NCBI RefSeq assembly: GCF_008123425.1
Contig: NZ_VSSS01000018.1
Coordinates: 1 to 64,000, forward strand
Reading direction: 5' to 3'
Source of the DNA: Bradyrhizobium rifense
Lineage (GTDB): Bacteria > Pseudomonadota > Alphaproteobacteria > Rhizobiales > Xanthobacteraceae
DNA: 64,000 nt
In this document: positions 44,182-52,512 of the stretch, in pieces
Position numbering within the stretch: position 1 is the stretch's first letter
Layout of the letters: every line of letters starts with the position of its first letter
The notes under the pieces: model-generated
What the model was told of the DNA's origin: nothing
The model's database searches: none
The model's input: only the letters and a program-made list of their open reading frames with translations
Made by a program: the position numbers and the translations under genes

Positions 44182-45190
44182 GTGTAGATTGCCACCATTT
44201 CTTCCGGCTTGCTTTCCCTCGTTACCTCCACGCTCCAAGCGTACGCAGGCGTCGTGTTCGCGGTGTAGTTGTAGACGACGACCGGATCTTGGATCGTCCT
44301 GCTGATGCGACGGCCGAGGGTGAAGCCGAGCCCGACCGGGCCGGAGTAGAAGACGTGAACGACGACATTGCTCGGAAGCTCGGCGTGAATCTCGTCGAGG
44401 AGCTTGCGGAACGCAGAACTTATTTCTTCGACCTGACCGTAGTGAGTGACCTTGTCGATGCCCGGTTTGCCGATGGAAATGGAGTAGTCGCGGTAGGGGC
44501 CGGCGACGACCTCGGCCACGTGATCGGGCCGCACCGCATAGCTGACTTCCACGCGGATCACGCAGGCGATCGGGTGAGGAGGATCTATCGTCCGCGCCCT
44601 CGTCACGCCGAGATTTAGTCCGGCGCCCACTTGGAGCTCGCGCCAGGTACCCGTCTCGCGGTGAAGGTCGAAAAGAGCGACCTGCGGAAAGGAAGACACG
44701 CCGCATCCCGCCAGCAACTGAAGTGGGATGTGCACGATGCCTAGTAACCGAGCGCCGACGAAGAGTCGGCTTTCAAGATACCGGTGAGCTCCGTGATCAT
44801 CCGTTGCTGCTGCCGTATTGCGCCGACGGGATCGAAGGCGCCAAGACTGAGGAAGTTGGACTGGTCGCAGTCGTAGGTGACTACCTTCCTGCCCCGCATC
44901 ATGCGCGGGAGCGCGCCCGGAGGGAGAGGTGTGGTGAGCGGCCGAAAGGATTGATGCCGAATGGCGACGAATTGTCCTGCGAACTTCCCTGACGATGTCA
45001 GATGCCCAATCAGGACGATGGTGCCCCCCAGGAGCACGCAGGCCGCGCCGACCCACCAGGGTGCGTTCAGAGATAATCCGAGGCCATAGGTCCGGTTCAC
45101 GTACGCGAGGGCAGCGTCCTTCCAGCCTGGCGAGAGGAGCACCACGCCGACGAGAACGATCGGTAGTGCGATCTTGCCGTGAAGAGGCAT
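44178..45190 (-). pseudogene. CBASS effector: two-TM SAVED protein, frameshifted
   Basis: From ATG 45190 (GAGGAAGG upstream) the frame gives two membrane helices (IALPIVLVGVVLLSPGW and WWVGAACVLLGGTIVLIGHL) and a linker HQSFRPLTTPLPPGALPRMM..VVTYDCDQSNF, ending ..ADSSSALGY at a TAG (~44741). One base over, the sequence continues LGIVHIPLQLLAGCG, VEVSYAVRPDHVAEVV, NVVVHVFYSGPVGLGFTLGR and VVVYNYTANTTPAYAWSVEV, the SAVED fold that senses cyclic oligonucleotides. A single C missing in 'ggttac(c)taggc' explains the break. Intact versions oligomerise on ligand binding and damage the inner membrane, killing the infected cell. The stop overlaps the CD-NTase start (ATGA, 44178-44181). Confidence 0.85.
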
Positions 45191-45281
45191 TCCTTCCTCG
45201 TCCCCGAGCCAAGCCCCTCAGATACTTCCATAGGCTCTTCATGGACGGTCATGTATGGCACGGACGTCCAATCAACTAGAG

Positions 45282-45308
45282 TGCACCACCCATCTATATG
45301 GGGGTGCA
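45282..45308. repeat. hairpin upstream of the CBASS locus
   Basis: TGCACC-A-CCCAT / ATGGG-GGTGCA with a 4-base loop and one bulged A, 92 bp upstream of the effector start. No T run follows on the plus strand; function unknown. Confidence 0.55.
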
Positions 45309-45354
45309 GCGGTGCAGCATGTCAAAAAATAGGGTGCCGCAAAATTAGGGTGCT

Positions 45355-45378
45355 GCGGCCCGGGTAGGGCCGGGCCGC
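45355..45378. repeat. perfect GC-rich hairpin
   Basis: GCGGCCCGG (45355-45363), 6-base loop, CCGGGCCGC (45370-45378). Preceded by two related 'agggtgcCGC/agggtgctGC' units at 45330-45358. No T run. Possibly a REP-like element. Confidence 0.5.
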
Positions 45379-45466
45379 TGGGACCGCGTTGGCGAGGCCG
45401 TGCAACGGCTTTGGTGTTGGGGGGTCGGTAAGGGAGGCTGTCGAATGCGCGCCCTACGCGGCCCGC

Positions 45467-45661
45467 CTAGCGTCTCGGCAGCGGTTCGCCGGCTGTACGG
45501 TCCAGCGGTTGGTGCGGCCTGGCAAGCCCTGTCGCGCCGGGAGGCGCGTCGTTACTTGCCGTACGGGTGTTGACGGACTCGATGGTGATTGCAGATGCAA
45601 CCACAATGGCGGTGGCCAACGCGAGGGCAAACAAAACAACGGCCGGCCGATGTTGATCCAT
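45467..45661 (-). CDS. small membrane or exported protein, 64 aa
   Basis: ATG 45661 with CGGAGG upstream. MDQHRPAVVLFALALATAIV then VASAITIESVNTRTASNDAP: a membrane anchor or uncleaved signal, then a Pro/Arg-rich tail. Function unknown. Confidence 0.6.
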   Translation of the reverse strand: MDQHRPAVVLFALALATAIVVASAITIESVNTRTASNDAPPGATGLARPHQPLDRTAGEPLPRR

Positions 45662-45819
45662 CGATAATCCTCCGCGACCATGTCTAACGCGCTGGGGAGG
45701 CCGTAGGTTCATTTAGGGGTTGGCCGGTGTTAAGTAAGCCTCGCTGCCAATTGACGCGCCACGGCCTACACCAACGGCTGGCTGGCGGCCTTTAGCTCGT
45801 CGCGCAGCCTCCCTACGTC

Positions 45820-45999
45820 CTAGTCGTGGATGGCCCGAGTATCTCTCAGGGTGTCTAGCACCTTTCGAGCGTCTGTGGTGTCGTGGCCGCACCGATGCAG
45901 GTCCGCAACCACAGCATCTTGGCGTGCAACAAGGCGCCTGCCTTCCGCAGCGTGCCGTTCGGCTTGATCAAGGTGCTGTTGAAGCGTGGCTGGGTCCAT
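45820..45999 (-). CDS. small coiled protein, 59 aa, with likely premature amber
   Basis: ATG 45999: MDPATLQQHLDQAERHAAEG, RRLVARQDAVVADLHRCGHD, TTDARKVLDTLRDTRAIHD, then TAG. A family of short coiled-coil-like rhizobial proteins has this HLxxAExHxAxGxxxVARQ...GHDTTxAxxLLxTLR layout. After the amber the same frame continues DVGRLRDELKAASQPLV to 45766, which looks like the native C-terminus. The stop may be a recent mutation. Function unknown. Confidence 0.6.
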   Translation of the reverse strand: MDPATLQQHLDQAERHAAEGRRLVARQDAVVADLHRCGHDTTDARKVLDTLRDTRAIHD

Positions 46000-46113
46000 T
46001 CGCCGAGAACGCGAATGGCCGGTTCTTGGTTCGATGGCGCGCGCTGAGTACGGAAAACGGCACGATCCGTTTCAGAAAGCAAAAAGAGAATTTCTTTCTC
46101 CATCCCGATTCTA

Positions 46114-46138
46114 GGAACGGCTTTATTTTAGTCCCGTT
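46114..46138 (+). promoter_or_regulatory. EcfG-type promoter, exact consensus
   Basis: GGAAC (46114-46118), 16 bp, CGTT (46135-46138), 35 bp before ATG 46174. Confidence 0.65.
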
Positions 46139-46173
46139 GGGCTTTTTTCGTACAGCCAACCCAAGGAGTTCCA

Positions 46174-46425
46174 ATGAAAAAGATCGTCGTCGCCACCGCC
46201 GCCCTTGCCCTGATGTGCGGCTCCGCCTTCGCGCAGGGTACGGTCAACCAATCGGGTAATTCGAAGCCCGGCACTGAGCCGTCCGGCCAGGAGAGAGGCT
46301 CCACGACCAACGGCACGACCGGCATGAGCAACGACGGCATGTCCAAGCAGGGCATGTCGCAGAGCGGCATGAAGAAGGACTCCATGCACAAGGAAGGCAT
46401 GAAGAAGGACGGAACGTCCAAGTAA
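46174..46425 (+). CDS. small exported Met/Lys-rich protein, 83 aa
   Basis: AAGGAG upstream of ATG 46174. Signal peptide MKKIVVATAALALMCGSAFA, cleavage before QG. The mature part is Gly/Ser/Thr-rich, then a repeated GMSxxGMSKQGMSQSGMKKD-type unit with Met every 4-6 residues and lysines. Met-rich periplasmic peptides can bind Cu(I), but that is only a possibility here. The exact EcfG site suggests general stress induction. Confidence 0.8.
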   Translation: MKKIVVATAALALMCGSAFAQGTVNQSGNSKPGTEPSGQERGSTTNGTTGMSNDGMSKQGMSQSGMKKDSMHKEGMKKDGTSK

Positions 46426-46574
46426 GCCAGGCTCCTCACGGTCTGCGACCAACCGCGTTGCCTTGCCCGGCAGCGCGGTTTCTATTTGCTTAGCAGGGCG
46501 AAGCGAGCTTTGCGTCGGTTGTGGGGTATGTGCGGTACTTCCTAACGATCCTGGAAAGATTCGCTTTGGATCAA

Positions 46575-46685
46575 TCAGGGCACGTTCACAGCAGGAAGTG
46601 GTGCCGTGGCTAGCGGCTTGAATGGACCGTTATAAACGGCGGCCATCGCCACAAACGCGACGACCAGAACAATAATGGCGCGCAT
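46575..46685 (-). CDS. 36-aa membrane or exported peptide
   Basis: ATG 46685 with GGAG upstream. MRAIIVLVVAFVAMAAVYNG then PFKPLATAPLPAVNVP: one hydrophobic helix and a Pro-rich tail. Function unknown. Confidence 0.5.
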   Translation of the reverse strand: MRAIIVLVVAFVAMAAVYNGPFKPLATAPLPAVNVP

Positions 46686-46827
46686 GATAAGGCTCCGCAT
46701 GAGCGGCAAATCTAAGCAGGCGCGCGCAACAGAATTGTGAACTAGACCACAAGAGCATTCGTTGTTTTTGCAACTGCGAAGGGTACCTGCTGTCGTCCCT
46801 ACACTTCTTGCGAAGATGGCGCAATAG

Positions 46828-47163
46828 CTAGACAGGCAGACGCAGCCAGATGTCTTTGCTGGATAGGGTACCGGCCGGAGTGGCTATTTCCATGTCGACG
46901 ACGCGAAACGAACTCGGCCGATCTTCATAAAGGTTGCGCAGGCGCCAAACCGGTCCGAGTTCGGGGGTTATCGCAAAATCGTCTAGTGCGCTCGTGATGT
47001 TGTGAACTGCATCGCGTCGCGCGATCGGTGCGGAGAACATCGCGTCTAGCAATGCGGCCAAACTCATACCGTCGACCAACATGGCCCGTGCAACTTCGTC
47101 GCCATGAGCAAGCCGGAGGGCTGTCACGATGACGGCAATAGATTCCGGGTGCTTCAAAGACAT
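46828..47163 (-). CDS. hypothetical protein, 111 aa
   Basis: From ATG 47163: MSLKHPESIAVIVTALRLAH, GDEVARAMLVDGMSLAALLD, then WRLRNLYEDRPSSFRVVDME and a strand-rich end. A longer start at 47280 is low-complexity. Soluble; not recognised. Divergent from the terminase-like gene. Confidence 0.5.
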   Translation of the reverse strand: MSLKHPESIAVIVTALRLAHGDEVARAMLVDGMSLAALLDAMFSAPIARRDAVHNITSALDDFAITPELGPVWRLRNLYEDRPSSFRVVDMEIATPAGTLSSKDIWLRLPV

Positions 47164-47335
47164 GCAGGATAATACTCCGGCTGCGGTGCAGGCGCGAGCG
47201 CTTGCGCATTGCAACGGGCCGGAGGGTAGGGGGGGCGTCTCATCCCTACCGCTTTGAGGGCTTGGACCGGCCATCAACAAGATTCACACGCGGGGGTCCC
47301 GCGTTTATTTCAGATTCTAGACCAAAAGGAATTGT

Positions 47336-47677
47336 ATGACCAAATCGAACAAGACGGCGCCGGCTGCGCCGAAACATTTGCGCAAAGAGTCCGGCGAGTC
47401 CTTCAAGCACGTGATGCGCGACTACGACCTAGACGAACATCACGTTATCCTGCTGACGAAGGCCTGCGAAGCGCTCGACCGAGTCGAAGAAGCCCGATCG
47501 GCGATTAAGACGCACGGCATGACATACACGGACCGGTTCGGAACGCCCCGCGCGCGGCCAGAGATTGCAATCGAGCGCGATAATCGAACCGCCGTGGCTC
47601 GCCTGTTTCGCGAATTGGGTCTCGACCTGGCCGGCGATGGCAAGACGGCTCCCGCAGCCCTGCCGGCGAACCGCTGA
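47336..47677 (+). CDS. P27-family phage terminase small subunit-like protein, 113 aa
   Basis: Preceded by AAAGGAA. PAAPKHLRKESGESFKHVMR, DYDLDEHHVILLTKACEALD, RVEEARSAIKTHGMTYTDRF, GTPRARPEIAIERDNRTAVA and RLFRELGLDL match the P27 family, which recognises phage DNA for packaging. No large terminase, portal or capsid gene is nearby, so it is an orphan, perhaps a prophage remnant or a domesticated DNA-binding protein. Its TGA shares one base with the next ATG (47677). Confidence 0.88.
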   Translation: MTKSNKTAPAAPKHLRKESGESFKHVMRDYDLDEHHVILLTKACEALDRVEEARSAIKTHGMTYTDRFGTPRARPEIAIERDNRTAVARLFRELGLDLAGDGKTAPAALPANR

Positions 47678-47880
47678 TGCCGGTTCGCAAGCGCAATCTA
47701 TCGCGTCGTACTGCCCTTAGCAGCGCCGCGCAGGCATGGCTCCGTGGAGAACCATGCGGGTTCTTTAAATTCAAACCACAAGACGAACTCGCGGCCCTGT
47801 GGGCGGACTACGGAGACCATGAGAACATGATTTGGGAAAGCCGATATTGTCTACCGGCGAAATTGGAAGAGACATCGTAG
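47677..47880 (+). CDS. small protein coupled to the terminase-like gene, 67 aa
   Basis: MPVRKRNLSRRTALSSAAQA, WLRGEPCGFFKFKPQDELAA and LWADYGDHENMIWE. The first ~20 residues are basic, the rest acidic. This pair (P27 small subunit plus this kind of protein) recurs in bradyrhizobia. Translational coupling through TGATG. Function unknown. Confidence 0.65.
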   Translation: MPVRKRNLSRRTALSSAAQAWLRGEPCGFFKFKPQDELAALWADYGDHENMIWESRYCLPAKLEETS

Positions 47881-47949
47881 GGAAAGGCGAGCCGTCGCAA
47901 CTATGTCAGATTTCGAGCGTTGGGTGCTATGGCTATCCAAGGAGTGGTG

Positions 47950-48348
47950 ATGACAGAGTCCGTTGATTCCAACCGGCGAATCTTGCCGTGGCTAGTAGTT
48001 GCGCTGGTTGTCGTGCTCGCGGCAGGCGGTTTTGTTTGGATGAACCGCGAAATACAGGCGCTACAAACAGCGACTGCATCGCATCAAGATGATCCCAGCG
48101 TTGAGCAGGCCAAACAGACGGTGGCCGAGCTTCAGAAGGCCGTTCAAGATGTTCAGGCGGCCCAACAAAAGTTTGCCGATCAACTGACTGACCTACAGCG
48201 CAAAGTTGCGGGAGAGGGCGGTGAGCGCAAGCTCATGTCGGATCAATTGGGCTCAATCAGCGCGCGCGTAGATGCGCTGGCATCCGCAAATGCTGAAAGC
48301 GTTGCTAATACGCAGCCAGCGCGACGAGACCAGCGTACTACGCGATAA
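47950..48348 (+). CDS. single-TM coiled-coil protein, 132 aa
   Basis: From ATG 47950 (MTESVDSNRRILPWLVVALV). One membrane helix (residues ~13-32), then a long coiled coil (EQAKQTVAELQKAVQDVQAA, QQKFADQLTDLQRKVAGEGG) and a basic tail. Predicted to be anchored in the inner membrane with a periplasmic coil. Function unknown; no sequence motif beyond the coil. Confidence 0.65.
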   Translation: MTESVDSNRRILPWLVVALVVVLAAGGFVWMNREIQALQTATASHQDDPSVEQAKQTVAELQKAVQDVQAAQQKFADQLTDLQRKVAGEGGERKLMSDQLGSISARVDALASANAESVANTQPARRDQRTTR

Positions 48349-48594
48349 AGACGTTCGCGGTTGGTTCAGAACCGGAAATTGTTTTCCGAAAACGGGCAAA
48401 ACTTTCCGCGAACATCATAGATCAAGAGAACGAACCGAGACGCGTCAACGCTGGTGACCGAGTCCAATTCCGAGGCTTGATGCCTTCATCCGTAGAGAAG
48501 GGACGCTTCGCTTCGTCTGCTTCGAGATTTTTGTCACAGGTGTTCGCGCCTTTGAATGGGCGCGCAAACTGCCGTTGGGCGCCTGCAGTTGCGA

Positions 48595-49518
48595 TTAGGC
48601 GGCAGATTCCAATAGAGGCGTCATTGCTTCATGACTCCAAAGCCATTCGCCGGCGGCTGCTCGTGCGCTGTCATGGCCGCGAAGCGTCAACACGAGTTCC
48701 TGATAGCGCCGAGCGCGCTTGCGATGCGTCCGTGCCCAATCGATGAAGTCACCGTCGGCATCGCGCCGCATGACTCGTGCCAGCCCGGTGAGCCACTCCC
48801 GTGCAATGGCGACTGCATTCGTGGATGTCGGCAGATCTCCATTCGCAATTGCCTGACGGGCCTTGGCCAAGGTCTCTTCGGAAACGGCGGTATACGCAGC
48901 TAGATCAAACTCGCCCTTCCACACGAGCGCCATTTCGCTTCTCATCGTCTCGGTGAAAGACTCTTCTGTGAGCATCTTAATGATTTCGTTACAGGCATCG
49001 ATCTGTTCGGGCGTTGGCTCCTCTGGAAGCTCGGGCGTGCTCGCCTCTATCATTTGCGTCTTCCAAGCATCGTCGACTTGAAATCCATCGACAACCTTGT
49101 CGATGAAACTCTCAATCATCTTTCGTAGCTGCGCTTGCGAAAGAGTCGTGATGGCCCACAACTTTCTAAGATCGGATGCGGCGGGCTCAGACGCTCTGAG
49201 CGTCGCGCGCACCACGGCGGCGATACGCCGACGCGAGGCGATCTCGGCTTCGAGAGTTCCAAGCCGCATCTGTAGGACTTCGGTGAGTGTCAGGGCGTGC
49301 GACAGTATCTTCCGAATGGTCTTGAGACCGACGCCAGTGTCGCGTAACGCACGAATTAAGTCGAGGCGAGCTAGATCACCTTCAGAGTAAACTCGGTATC
49401 CATTCGAGCTTCGCCCCATAGGTGGAAGCAATCCCTTGTCCGAATAGAATCGGATGCGTCGTACTGACACGCCGCTGAGCTCAGAGATTTCACCGATGGT
49501 GTAGCTGTTACCAGTCAT
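48595..49518 (-). CDS. MerR-family transcriptional regulator
   Basis: 307 aa. HTH and wing: YTIGEISELSGVSVRRIRFY, SDKGLLPPMGRSSNGYRVYS, EGDLARLDLIRALRDTGVGL, then the dimer helix RLGTLEAEIASRRRIAAVVR. The C-terminal ~190 residues are helical (ELPEEPTPEQIDACNEIIKM, WTGLARVMRRDADGDFIDWA-like), like the TipAS/ligand-type domains of larger MerR proteins. No metal-binding cysteines are apparent, so an organic ligand is more likely. It faces no divergent gene directly; the patatin gene lies upstream on the same strand. Confidence 0.88.
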   Translation of the reverse strand: MTGNSYTIGEISELSGVSVRRIRFYSDKGLLPPMGRSSNGYRVYSEGDLARLDLIRALRDTGVGLKTIRKILSHALTLTEVLQMRLGTLEAEIASRRRIAAVVRATLRASEPAASDLRKLWAITTLSQAQLRKMIESFIDKVVDGFQVDDAWKTQMIEASTPELPEEPTPEQIDACNEIIKMLTEESFTETMRSEMALVWKGEFDLAAYTAVSEETLAKARQAIANGDLPTSTNAVAIAREWLTGLARVMRRDADGDFIDWARTHRKRARRYQELVLTLRGHDSARAAAGEWLWSHEAMTPLLESAA

Positions 49519-49640
49519 CGATTCTACATACCGTATTCACCGAGTGTATGGTCAGTGTTATTGATTGCGTTTTCAACAGAGTCTCTGGAGATCCGCCTGG
49601 GAAGCTGCCGTAAGAACCCAAAGGTTCCCGTTGATTGGTT

Positions 49641-50555
49641 TCAGTCTGCTTGCTCCCAACTGGAACGGATGGCTTCAAATCGCGGCTGCGCCTGGCGCTG
49701 GCCGAACGCATAGGCGTCGGGAACGAGCGTAACGTCGAGCATCCTGGTACCGTTTCCAGTCAATTCGCGAAAGGCTGCGCTAGGCGCAACGATCTCAACC
49801 GTCGCGCCTTCGCGGCGCAGCCCGTCGATCTCTGTCAATAGGACCTTGTTAAGCGTTCTGTAGGCATCCGGCGTCCCTGGCCCGGAGACCAAGTCGATGC
49901 ATGAAACCACAACCACGCTGACACAGCCAGACGCGACGTCGGCGTTCAGAATGCTCCGCACACCGCCGTCCATGTAACGATCGTCTCCGATCGTGATCGG
50001 GGGCCACATGCCGGGCAACGCCGCACTCGCCGCGACGGCGCGCTCCAGAGGCACGCCCGCTGATGCATCCCACACCTTAAACCGGCCCGTGCGCGTACTG
50101 ACCGTCGTCGCCCGGAAGCTCGGCGGCCATGGCTGCCTCTTGATCGCAGCGAAAGTCTCTCGTGCGAGCGAAGTGTCTTCGCTAATGGTTGGTGCAGCGA
50201 GCGCCATGCGACCGATTTGTATACGTTCCGTCTCCGGAGTGGGCGAGTTCGCGGCGCGGATCGTACCAGCCATCAATGCCTGCAATCCTGCCATGACTGC
50301 GGCTGAGGGTAAGCTGACGGCCGTAGCATCGGCCGCGAAGTTCATCGCAATGGGGTCGAGGCCGAGGGCTAGTCGCGCGCCGACGACGGCGCCGGCAGAC
50401 GTGCCAACGATGAGATCTGCCTCCCGCAGATCAATGCCCTCGGCCAGCAGACCGGCCGCGATCCCCATCTACCACGCGCGTCCGACCGGGCCACCTCCAC
50501 CCAGTACGAGCGCCTTGCCTCGCAGAGCGCGTGGCTCAGTCGCGTGATCGTTCAT
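49641..50555 (-). pseudogene. patatin-like phospholipase with in-frame amber
   Basis: From ATG 50555: MNDHATEPRALRGKALVLGG then GGPVGRAW, TAG at 50471-50469, then MGIAAGLLAEGIDLREADLI in the same frame. The oxyanion loop (GGGGPVGRA) lies before the stop; the nucleophile GTSAGAVVG and the catalytic Asp in YMDGGVRS lie after it. The family usually has a Glu at the stop position (GAG to TAG, one base). Restart at ATG 50468 would give 275 aa lacking the oxyanion loop and therefore inactive. Intact members hydrolyse acyl lipids. Confidence 0.82.
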
Positions 50556-50712
50556 TCGTCGATCTCCGTCGCTGCCCGTGCTCCCTCACCAGGCCACGGT
50601 TGCGTAGGCGCGCCGACATCTCCCCGTCCCAGGGCCCGCTTCCGGAAGAGGACTGGGGAGGGCAAAGCTCGGCGCATGTTGGCCAGATTAATCTATTCAT
50701 GCCGGCGTGCTT

Positions 50713-52512
50713 TCAAAGCCGAGTAAAGCCATCGGCGCTCCACTCCTCGCTGCCGACGCCATTGTGCACGAAGAACAGCCCGTCGGGATCGTATTTGGCT
50801 TTGACGGCGCGAAGCCGCGCGTAGTTGTCACCCCAGTACGCAGTCTGCCACCGCGGATTGAAGTAATTGCTTTCGGACACATAGGATCCTGCGTCTGGCG
50901 CGATTCGAAGCAACTCGGCGGCGGCGAGATCGATCGCACGCGCGTCTTTTCGCGCCGCGACCTCGTCGATCGGCGGTTGCGCGAGCCCGGGATAGCGAGC
51001 GCCCTCGCCGTCGGCGATGATGGCCAGCGCAAAGGCCGTCGTCGCCGCCGGGTTGGTGGCGGTGTCCTTGGCGGCGGCGATCGCCTCGTCCGGGCCGCCG
51101 GCCAATCCCTTGTTGAAATGCAGAGCCACTTTCTTGGGACGGCTGGCGGCGAACAGCGCGTCGGCGAGGCGGCCGGGCTCTTGCAGCAAGGACGCCGGCA
51201 GCCAGACCGACTCGTATCCGTGGAAGAACGCGCCGACCTGCTCCTGATCGCCGCGCCACCAGCCGTGAAATTTGGGCGCGCCGGGGCGCGGGTCTGGGAC
51301 AAAGAAGGGAAGGACCCCGTTATCCCAAAAGCGCCGCGCCGGAAGTACTCCGGTCCCGGACGGCGATTTGAAGGAAAACTCCAGCGGCGACGCGTTCGCC
51401 CAGTCGAAGAAGGGCCGCCACGCCGCTTCCGCTTGGTCCTTGTCGAGACCCTGGCAGACCATGCTGATAGTGATCGCATTGTCGGGCGCGAAGCTGACCG
51501 TTTCGCCCCAGTGCGGATTGAAAAGGTTTTCTGCATACGACCCGACAAAGCGCTCGATCAGGCGCCGAAACGCCTTGTCCGATCGCGCCTGGATTGTTCC
51601 CCGTGCGCCGCCGAAGAAGGCTGGCAGCTCGTGCGTGCGCAACGTGAGCCGAGTCACCACGCCCCAACTTCCGCCGCCGCCGCCCTTCAGCGCCCAGAAC
51701 AGGTCCGGATTGACGCAAGGGTTTGCGATGCGGACCGCCCCGTCCGCGGTGACGACCTCCGCCTCCAGCAAGCCTCCGGCGGCCGCGCCGAACCCTTTCG
51801 AGAAGCTGCCGAAACCGCCGCTCTGGATCAGCCCGGCGACGCCGACATCCGTGCAGCCGCCGCCTTGCACGTAGCGGCCGGCCTCGCTGGTCACGGCGTG
51901 ATAGAGATCGATCCAGACGGCGCCGGCTCCGGCGGTGACCGCGGGAGACGGCGCGATTTTGCCTTCGCAAGCCTGCGGCGTGAAGGCGTCGTGCAGCGTC
52001 ACCTGGTTCATCGCGCGCGTCCAGATCAGCAGCGAATCCGGCGCGTTCGACGTCCCTTGATAGGAGTGGCCGGCGCCCTTCACGACCAGGCGCAGACGAT
52101 TGTCGCGGGCGAAGTTCACCGCCGCCGCGACGTCGGCGCTGGATCGCGCCTTCACCGCATAGGTGCTCGGCGCCGGCGTCCAGGCGTCGAGCCAGCCGGA
52201 GACTTGGGTGCCGCCGGGCTGGTCGCCGATATAGAACGGATTGTGAATATCGGCGAGCGCGTGCGTGCAGGCGGCGCCTTGGGGGTCGGCGGCGCAAGCG
52301 CCGAATGGTGGCTCGACCGCGATCAGATTGCCGCCAACCGCCTCCTTCAACTTGGCCCAGCTTTCGGCGCTCGGCCAGGCGGGGTCGCCGGGCCTGACGC
52401 GGCTGAAGCCGGAGGCCGCGGCGGCGTTGGCTGCAGCCCGAGACAGCAAATCGGGGTGCAGGGCGATCATCGCCGCCATCCCTTTGAGCAGACTTCGTCT
52501 GTGCATTCGCAT
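50713..52512 (-). CDS. exported berberine-bridge-enzyme-like FAD oxidase
   Basis: 599 aa. Twin-arginine signal (HRRSLLKGMAAMIALHPDLL...). The VAO/PCMH FAD domain spans ~115-300: VNFARDNRLRLVVKGAGHSY (His), and YVQGGGCTDVGVAGLIQSGG (Cys); a His and a Cys at these places are the two sites for bicovalent FAD in this family. The C-terminal BBE motif is clear: YFNPRWQTAYWGDNYARLRA then KYDPDGLFFVHNGVG. Such enzymes oxidise alcohols, sugars or amine substrates with O2. Long antisense frames through it are shadows. Intact; monocistronic. Confidence 0.92.
   Translation of the reverse strand: MRMHRRSLLKGMAAMIALHPDLLSRAAANAAAASGFSRVRPGDPAWPSAESWAKLKEAVGGNLIAVEPPFGACAADPQGAACTHALADIHNPFYIGDQPGGTQVSGWLDAWTPAPSTYAVKARSSADVAAAVNFARDNRLRLVVKGAGHSYQGTSNAPDSLLIWTRAMNQVTLHDAFTPQACEGKIAPSPAVTAGAGAVWIDLYHAVTSEAGRYVQGGGCTDVGVAGLIQSGGFGSFSKGFGAAAGGLLEAEVVTADGAVRIANPCVNPDLFWALKGGGGGSWGVVTRLTLRTHELPAFFGGARGTIQARSDKAFRRLIERFVGSYAENLFNPHWGETVSFAPDNAITISMVCQGLDKDQAEAAWRPFFDWANASPLEFSFKSPSGTGVLPARRFWDNGVLPFFVPDPRPGAPKFHGWWRGDQEQVGAFFHGYESVWLPASLLQEPGRLADALFAASRPKKVALHFNKGLAGGPDEAIAAAKDTATNPAATTAFALAIIADGEGARYPGLAQPPIDEVAARKDARAIDLAAAELLRIAPDAGSYVSESNYFNPRWQTAYWGDNYARLRAVKAKYDPDGLFFVHNGVGSEEWSADGFTRL

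Noticed and set aside
45924..46259. 111-aa plus-strand ORF
   Set aside because: It is antisense to the better-supported 59-aa coiled protein and runs out of frame into the exported Met-rich protein gene.
22844..50471. Genome-wide recoding or regular read-through of TAG
   Set aside because: Many intact genes here end naturally at TAG (for example 14742-16811 and the DUF1349 gene), and the interrupted genes differ in the residue expected at the stop.
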